A stretch of DNA of 64,000 nucleotides. Source: Bowmanella denitrificans. Its GTDB lineage: Bacteria > Pseudomonadota > Gammaproteobacteria > Enterobacterales > Alteromonadaceae. The DNA lies in assembly GCF_039522935.1 (NCBI RefSeq), contig NZ_BAAAEI010000021.1, positions 62,001 to 126,000 on the forward strand, written 5' to 3'. Made by a program: the position numbers and the translations under genes. The stretch's first letter is position 1. Every line of letters starts with the position of its first letter. The notes under the pieces were generated by a model. That model worked only from the letters and a program-made list of their open reading frames with translations. It searched no databases and was not told where the DNA came from. Of the stretch, positions 60,026-64,000 are shown piece by piece.

Positions 60026-60263
60026 ATATCACCTCATACTTGGCCAAAATCTGCCTCGCCTTGGCAAAGGAACTCATATCAATAATATCGTCGGTATCAA
60101 GCATCACTTCGAAACAATCTTCCAACTGGGCAATCAGAATCATATGGGCGGTCGAATCCCATTCTTCAATTTGATTGTAGGCCAGTTCGTCGTTGACCCG
60201 TCCGACATCAATGGCCAGGGCTTCAGCAAACACCTGACGAAGCTTGTGTTCATTCTCTGACAA
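60018..60263 (-). CDS. Acyl carrier protein
   Basis: An 81-residue four-helix carrier protein. The phosphopantetheine site is Ser37 in EEWDSTAHMILIAQLEDCFEV, with helix 3 (DIIDMSSFAKARQIL) typical. It is a specialised paralogue, not AcpP, because it sits within the glycan operon beside the AMP ligase and FabG-like genes. It probably carries the acyl group that ends up on a sugar amine or is reduced by the LuxCE pair. Confidence 0.92.
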   Translation of the reverse strand: MSENEHKLRQVFAEALAIDVGRVNDELAYNQIEEWDSTAHMILIAQLEDCFEVMLDTDDIIDMSSFAKARQILAKYEVIFG

Positions 60264-60266
60264 GAT

Positions 60267-60833
60267 TCAGTCCTCTGTTAAGTGGGCAGAATCAAAGCGC
60301 ATAAAACGCTTCATTCTGTCCCGCGCAATCTGATAATCAGTTTGGTTTAAGGTTAAATACACCAGATCTTCCTGCTGGTTGGTCACTTGGTAACCACAAG
60401 CTTTGTGAAAGCGCATAGAAGCCTGATTTGATTCGAAAATCTTACCACGTAACTGGGTAAGACCGAACTGTTCAAAGGCCACATCATTCAGCGCAAATGC
60501 GGCACAGAACGGAATAATATTGCCCTGATACTGTTGATCATAAATATACATGCCTGGCTCACAACAGCCTATTACCTTGTCAATCGCCGTTAGCGACGTT
60601 ACGCCGATGGGCTTCTGTTTAAAATAAATCAGCATATACAGTTGCTGTTCTGACGCCCATACCCGCTCGAACCAGGCTACTTGTTGCTCAGCTGAGATCT
60701 CACTGCTGTCCAGCATAAGGCTTCGAATACGAGGCGTATTGCGCCACTGACGCACCATCTCTATCTGAGTATGCTGAATAGGTTTGAGCATGACGCCATA
60801 CCGCGCAAAACTGAATGTAAGCTTATCAATCAA
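60267..60833 (-). CDS. pseH: PseH-like N-acetyltransferase (GNAT)
   Basis: A 188-residue GNAT enzyme. LKPIQHTQIEMVRQWRNTPRIRSLMLDSSEISAEQQVAWFERV is typical of PseH, the enzyme that acetylates the C4 amine of UDP-4-amino-4,6-dideoxy-L-AltNAc in pseudaminic acid synthesis. GVTSLTAIDKVIGCCEPGMYIYDQQYQGNIIPFCAAFALNDVAFEQFGLTQLRGKIFESNQASMRFHKACGYQ has the acetyl-CoA-binding region. Position between PseG and the acyl genes leaves open that another acyl group is used. Confidence 0.87.
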   Translation of the reverse strand: MIDKLTFSFARYGVMLKPIQHTQIEMVRQWRNTPRIRSLMLDSSEISAEQQVAWFERVWASEQQLYMLIYFKQKPIGVTSLTAIDKVIGCCEPGMYIYDQQYQGNIIPFCAAFALNDVAFEQFGLTQLRGKIFESNQASMRFHKACGYQVTNQQEDLVYLTLNQTDYQIARDRMKRFMRFDSAHLTED

Positions 60834-60945
60834 ATGTATTCACCTGCCCCAACAATGGCTTCCCGCCTCTTATATCGTCCAATATGCGAGAAACTCAAGG
60901 TGCAGTAAAGGTGCTGAGTTACCCAACAACCAAGGTTTAAGCAAG

Positions 60946-61965
60946 CTACAATCGCATCATAGTAGTTATGATTCTGCTGGCACCATCAAGATCGGCCAAA
61001 TGCATAGCCTTGGTATGCATACTTTGTAAGGCCTGTTTATCCTGCCACAATGCCAGGACTTGCTGAGTTAGCGCGACAAAGTCGACCCTTTGCCGACAAT
61101 CAACCGCTCTGCACCAATGCTGCCCGGCAGTGTAAAATGTTGCCTCGGCCTGATTGTCTGCCACTACTAACAAAAAGGCCGGACTGGCAGTGGCTTGTAA
61201 CTCATATTGGCTTCCCCCGGCTGCTGACACCACCAATTTCGCATGGCAATAAGCGTCAGCCATCTGCTGACAATCCTGTATATGCTGCACAACCAAGTTT
61301 GTTTTAGCCCAAAATGCCTGTAGCTGACCTAACCAGGGATAAGCAGCACCGGTAATCACCCTGATGGGCATATCTGCCCCGGCACTATCCAAAGCTTTTA
61401 GCAAAGGTAAGGTCAGATTGGCCGGGTCGCTGCCGCCCATAGTGATCAATAGTGAATTACGCTTAGCCCAACTGGTTTCCGCGTAGGTAAACTCCCGGCG
61501 CAGTACCCGAAACTTCTCGCCCAGGCAATATTTCGCACCCGGGGCGCTAAGGTTATAGCCTAATTGTTCAGCATTCGCTGCGCCGTTGATAACCAGATCC
61601 GCATGTAACATTCCAGAATTATTGTTGTCATCAAACAGGGCCAATTGACAGCCTGTTTGCTTAAGGGCTTGTCGGTAGATTTCATTAAACTGATAGCCAT
61701 CCAGCACCACTATATCGGCCTGCTGAAAGGCTGGCTGCTGATTTAGCCAGGCGATTTCATCCTGCTGGGTCAAACCTTCTGGAATGGTTAATACTGCGCC
61801 CACCCAATCATGGCGGGCACGGCAAAATGGCACCGTGCCGGGCAATACAGCAAAGGTTACATCGATATCTTCTGCTTGCAGATGTTGGGCCAGCGCCAGA
61901 CAACGCATCAGATGGCCTAGGCCCATCTGGCTATGCCCATCCATCCTGAATAAAACCCTATTCAT
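60946..61965 (-). CDS. pseG: PseG, UDP-2,4-diacetamido-2,4,6-trideoxy-beta-L-altropyranose hydrolase
   Basis: From the ATG at 61965 the protein has 339 residues. VLFRMDGHSQMGLGHLMRCLALAQHL is the start expected of PseG (G-x-GHxxRCL); LALFDDNNNSGMLHADLVINGA, LITMGGSDPANLTLPLLKAL and VVSAAGGSQYELQATASPAFLLVV follow the GT-B-like fold. It removes UDP from the diacetamido sugar before condensation by PseI. The start lies 10 bases from the arm of GxxExxY cassette 2, so its upstream region was changed by that cassette. Confidence 0.92.
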   Translation of the reverse strand: MNRVLFRMDGHSQMGLGHLMRCLALAQHLQAEDIDVTFAVLPGTVPFCRARHDWVGAVLTIPEGLTQQDEIAWLNQQPAFQQADIVVLDGYQFNEIYRQALKQTGCQLALFDDNNNSGMLHADLVINGAANAEQLGYNLSAPGAKYCLGEKFRVLRREFTYAETSWAKRNSLLITMGGSDPANLTLPLLKALDSAGADMPIRVITGAAYPWLGQLQAFWAKTNLVVQHIQDCQQMADAYCHAKLVVSAAGGSQYELQATASPAFLLVVADNQAEATFYTAGQHWCRAVDCRQRVDFVALTQQVLALWQDKQALQSMHTKAMHLADLDGASRIITTMMRL

Positions 61966-61975
61966 AAAGATGATC

Positions 61976-62471
61976 AAACCACAGAGGCACAGAGAGCACG
62001 AAGGGGAAAAATTTTACCAAAAAACTACCCATTTAAAATTCTACAAATACCGTGGTGTAACTTTTCGACATTAAAGTTTAATAATAAGCCGTATCTGAGA
62101 TTCATTAACTTTAAGTACGTCAGTAACTGCGCCTTATGGATAGGTTGAATATCATCAACGGTTTTCAACTCCAGAATAACGCTATCTTCAACCAACAAAT
62201 CAATACGATAGCCAACGGCTACTTGAATACCTCTATACCGTAAAGGCAGCTCTAACTGACGTTTGACACTTAACCCCAGCGTTTTTATTTCCTCCTCCAG
62301 ACAAGCTTCATAGGCAGATTCCAACAATCCGGGACCAAGAGCCTTATGGACTTCAATTGCAGCACCAATAATCTTACCAGTTAAGTCATTTCCATCCATA
62401 GACTATCTAAGTTCTGATTAGCGATACTTATTTATAGCAATTTCTTTGTGCCCTCTGTGTCTCTGTGGTTT
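61976..62471. mobile_element. GxxExxY gene cassette bounded by imperfect inverted repeats, copy 2
   Basis: The GxxExxY gene at 62025-62399 is flanked by 28-base inverted arms at 61976-62003 and 62444-62471, 25 of 28 identical (both begin AAACCACAGAG; the left continues GCACAGAG, the right ACACAGAG). The core resembles the arms of copy 1. In both copies the arm at the gene's 3' side reads GAGGC and the arm at its 5' side GAGAC. The cassette separates pseI from pseG within an otherwise tight operon. Confidence 0.6.
62025..62399 (-). CDS. GxxExxY family protein
   Basis: A 124-residue protein of the GxxExxY family: GPGLLESAYEACLEEEIKTLG, PLRYRGIQVAVGYRIDLLVEDSVILELKTVDDIQPIHKAQLLTYLKLMNLRYGLLLNFNVEKLHHGICRILNG. 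The D-x(n)-E-x-K spacing suggests a PD-(D/E)XK-like fold. Function unknown. It is not part of the pseudaminic-acid pathway despite its position. Confidence 0.9.
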   Translation of the reverse strand: MDGNDLTGKIIGAAIEVHKALGPGLLESAYEACLEEEIKTLGLSVKRQLELPLRYRGIQVAVGYRIDLLVEDSVILELKTVDDIQPIHKAQLLTYLKLMNLRYGLLLNFNVEKLHHGICRILNG

Positions 62472-62481
62472 TATTCTTTCA

Positions 62482-63534
62482 TCACTCTATAAATTCCCAA
62501 GACAGGGGGGTGCCTTTGGGGAGAGCTGTTTTGGCGGTTTTGCCCAGTACGCTGTCCCAGTGCTTAGGGGCAAGGCCAAAGGCCGGGCGCACTATACGCA
62601 GATTATGTTTACCCAGGATGTCACCAGCCTGGATATCTGCACTGACATAAATAGAACGGCGGTATTGCTTAGCCTTCTCTTCGGCCTGACTGCCGCCATA
62701 CACCACCTGCCCCATTGCCTGCCAGGCACGCTTTGATTCCATCACCAGCGCAGCTAGTTCCTGTGGCTCAAGCGAAAAGGCGGCATCCACACCGCCGGCA
62801 TTGCGATCCAGTACAAAGTGTTTCTCAATCACCGTTGCGCCAAGGGCAACTGATGCCACCGCCGCGCCAATGCCACCAGTATGGTCAGACAACCCCACTT
62901 GCACGCCAAAGGCATCGCGCATATGTGGTATGGTAAGCAGATTGGTATTGGCCGCCTCGGCAGGATAAGTGCTGGTGCATTTAAGCAATATAATATCCTG
63001 GCAACCCGCGGCTTTAGCTGTAGTGACTGCCTCTTCAATTTCCGCCAAGCTGGCCATACCGGTGGATATAATCAGTGGCTTACCCTTACTGGCGGCCTTG
63101 CGGATAAGCGGGATGTCGGTGAGCTCAAAAGAGGCAATTTTAAAGCAGGGCACATCCAGACTATCAAGAAAATCCACTGCCTGTTCATCGAAGGGTGAAC
63201 TAAAAGCTTCCATTCCCAGTTGCCTGGCTTTGGCGAATAGCTGCGCATGCCATTCATAGGGTGTGGCGGCGCGTTGATAAAGTGCATGCAGTTTCTCGCC
63301 GTGCCACAAGCTATCCTGCTCTTCAATTACAAAACCCGGTTTTTGCACATCCAGGGTCATACTATCAGCAGTATAGGTTTGCAATTTGATGGCATGGGCG
63401 CCAGCCTTTGCTGCCGCTTCCAGCATCTTCATGGCGGTGGTCAAGTTCTGACTGTGATTGCCAGACAACTCAGCAATAATAAAAGGCGGCTGCTCGGGGC
63501 CGATGGTTCTTTGCCCGATCTGAATAGACTTCAT
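62482..63534 (-). CDS. pseI: Pseudaminic acid synthase
   Basis: A 350-residue NeuB-family synthase condensing PEP with 2,4-diacetamido-2,4,6-trideoxy-L-altrose to form pseudaminic acid. PPFIIAELSGNHSQNLTTAMKMLEAAAKAGAHAIKLQTYTADSMTLD is the PseI-type N-terminus (ELSGNH rather than EIGxNH). ISTGMASLAEIEEAV, LLKCTSTYPAEAANTNLLTIPHM and VGLSDHTGGIGAAVASVALGATVIEKHFVLDR complete the barrel. The C-terminal SAF domain ends PLSWEFIE. It overlaps the next upstream gene by 4 bases. Confidence 0.95.
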   Translation of the reverse strand: MKSIQIGQRTIGPEQPPFIIAELSGNHSQNLTTAMKMLEAAAKAGAHAIKLQTYTADSMTLDVQKPGFVIEEQDSLWHGEKLHALYQRAATPYEWHAQLFAKARQLGMEAFSSPFDEQAVDFLDSLDVPCFKIASFELTDIPLIRKAASKGKPLIISTGMASLAEIEEAVTTAKAAGCQDIILLKCTSTYPAEAANTNLLTIPHMRDAFGVQVGLSDHTGGIGAAVASVALGATVIEKHFVLDRNAGGVDAAFSLEPQELAALVMESKRAWQAMGQVVYGGSQAEEKAKQYRRSIYVSADIQAGDILGKHNLRIVRPAFGLAPKHWDSVLGKTAKTALPKGTPLSWEFIE

Positions 63535-64000
63535 TGCGCCTGCTCGCTAAATATAGAATCAATACTTTCTGCCAACTGTAAGGCGGGTATAGGGCCTTCA
63601 TGGGGATCGGTGGCGTAATCCGGCATCAGAGTGCGAGGATCCACATCACCACATATCACCAGACTGGGGCAGCCTACCGCTGTTGCCAACCACTGCGGTG
63701 CAGACGGCGCCGTCACCAGTAAGTCCGATGCTTTTAGCTGCATCAGGGTTTGACGCAAAGACACCGAGCCATCAAACCCGGTCCAGACATGATAACCCCG
63801 CTTTTCCAGTTCAGCTTTCAGCTCATCAGCAAAAGGATAGGCTCGCTCTGGTGTGCGGGATTGTGGCGCCAATGCTATGACTTTCTGCTGTTTGCCGATG
63901 CGTTTTAATTCCTGGTCGGCCGCCACCTGAATCGACATATCCATATCCAGTTGATCAAAGCCACAGCAACTGCGCAGATAAAATTCCGGATAACCGAAGT
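63531..64000 (-). CDS. Glycosyltransferase family 9-like protein, C-terminal part (partial)
   Basis: The frame is open to the window edge, so the N-terminus is missing. About 156 residues are visible. KVIALAPQSRTPERAYPFADELKAELEKRGYHVWTGFDG and LKASDLLVTAPSAPQWLATAVGCPSLVICGDVDPRTLMP resemble the C-terminal donor-binding half of heptosyltransferase-like (GT9) GT-B enzymes. It overlaps pseI by 4 bases and is probably a glycosyltransferase of the same operon. Confidence 0.7.
   Translation of the reverse strand, partial: FGYPEFYLRSCCGFDQLDMDMSIQVAADQELKRIGKQQKVIALAPQSRTPERAYPFADELKAELEKRGYHVWTGFDGSVSLRQTLMQLKASDLLVTAPSAPQWLATAVGCPSLVICGDVDPRTLMPDYATDPHEGPIPALQLAESIDSIFSEQAQ

Overview
The window comes from a Gammaproteobacterium, most likely a marine Alteromonadales. 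The basis is gene order and protein resemblance: rpoE-rseABC-lepA-lepB-rnc-era, nadB divergent from rpoE, sdhE-ygfX next to ygfZ, lysS-prfB with the classical frameshift, and a FleQ/FlrA-type flagellar regulator next to a flagellin gene and a pseudaminic-acid locus. Species cannot be named from the sequence alone.

Left part (1-20.5 kb) is ordinary core genome. It holds the end of a CoA-transferase gene, ytjB, a TatD-type hydrolase, pdxH, era, rnc, lepB, lepA and the sigma-E operon (rpoE, rseA, rseB, rseC) behind a recognisable sigma-E-type promoter. Then come nadB, a MaoC-like gene overlapping ygfX-sdhE, ygfZ, a SlyD-like isomerase, a GxxExxY cassette, lysS, prfB, a CBS-domain protein, a small orphan, zntB and an FMN reductase.

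Middle (20.5-24.5 kb) is a flagellar and regulatory junction: flrA on the minus strand, a non-coding array of 78-bp repeats, a KpsF-type arabinose-5-phosphate isomerase on the plus strand, and a short flagellin on the minus strand. On the plus strand each repeat forms two hairpins that show GGA in the loop (CWGGA and ARGGAY), with arms that change in a compensated way. This is the pattern of CsrA/RsmA-binding RNA, and it is the most striking non-coding signal in the window.

Right part (24.7-64 kb) is one nearly uninterrupted minus-strand run of about 35 surface-glycan genes. In transcription order, from the right edge, it contains: (a) a pseudaminic-acid set (pseI, pseG, pseH) with a second GxxExxY cassette between pseI and pseG; (b) an acyl-activation set (acyl carrier protein, ketoacyl-type reductase, AMP ligase, LuxE-like, LuxC-like) without luciferase; (c) a phosphonate set (PEP mutase fused to a cytidylyltransferase, phosphonopyruvate decarboxylase, iron-type alcohol dehydrogenase) leading directly into a LicD-family transferase; (d) candidate glycosyltransferases with sialyltransferase-like motifs, and Gfo/Idh/MocA oxidoreductases; (e) a second ulosonic-acid-like set (NeuB fused to a TIM barrel, CMP-sugar synthetase, class III aminotransferase, sugar isomerase, CBS-GHMP kinase, nucleotidyltransferase); (f) a methylated-deoxysugar set (RfbF, SDRs, RmlC-like epimerase, many methyltransferases, a MiaB-like radical SAM protein, a phytanoyl-CoA-dioxygenase-like protein). 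Many neighbours overlap by 1-11 bases (TAATG, TGATG, ATGA junctions), as in co-translated operons.

Together the right part would build and decorate a complex glycan, on flagellin or on the cell surface, carrying pseudaminic acid, a second ulosonic-like acid, methyl groups and probably a phosphonate ester. The GGA-hairpin array sits between the flagellar regulator and the first sugar-precursor gene, so it may couple carbon-storage regulation to flagellar and glycan output.
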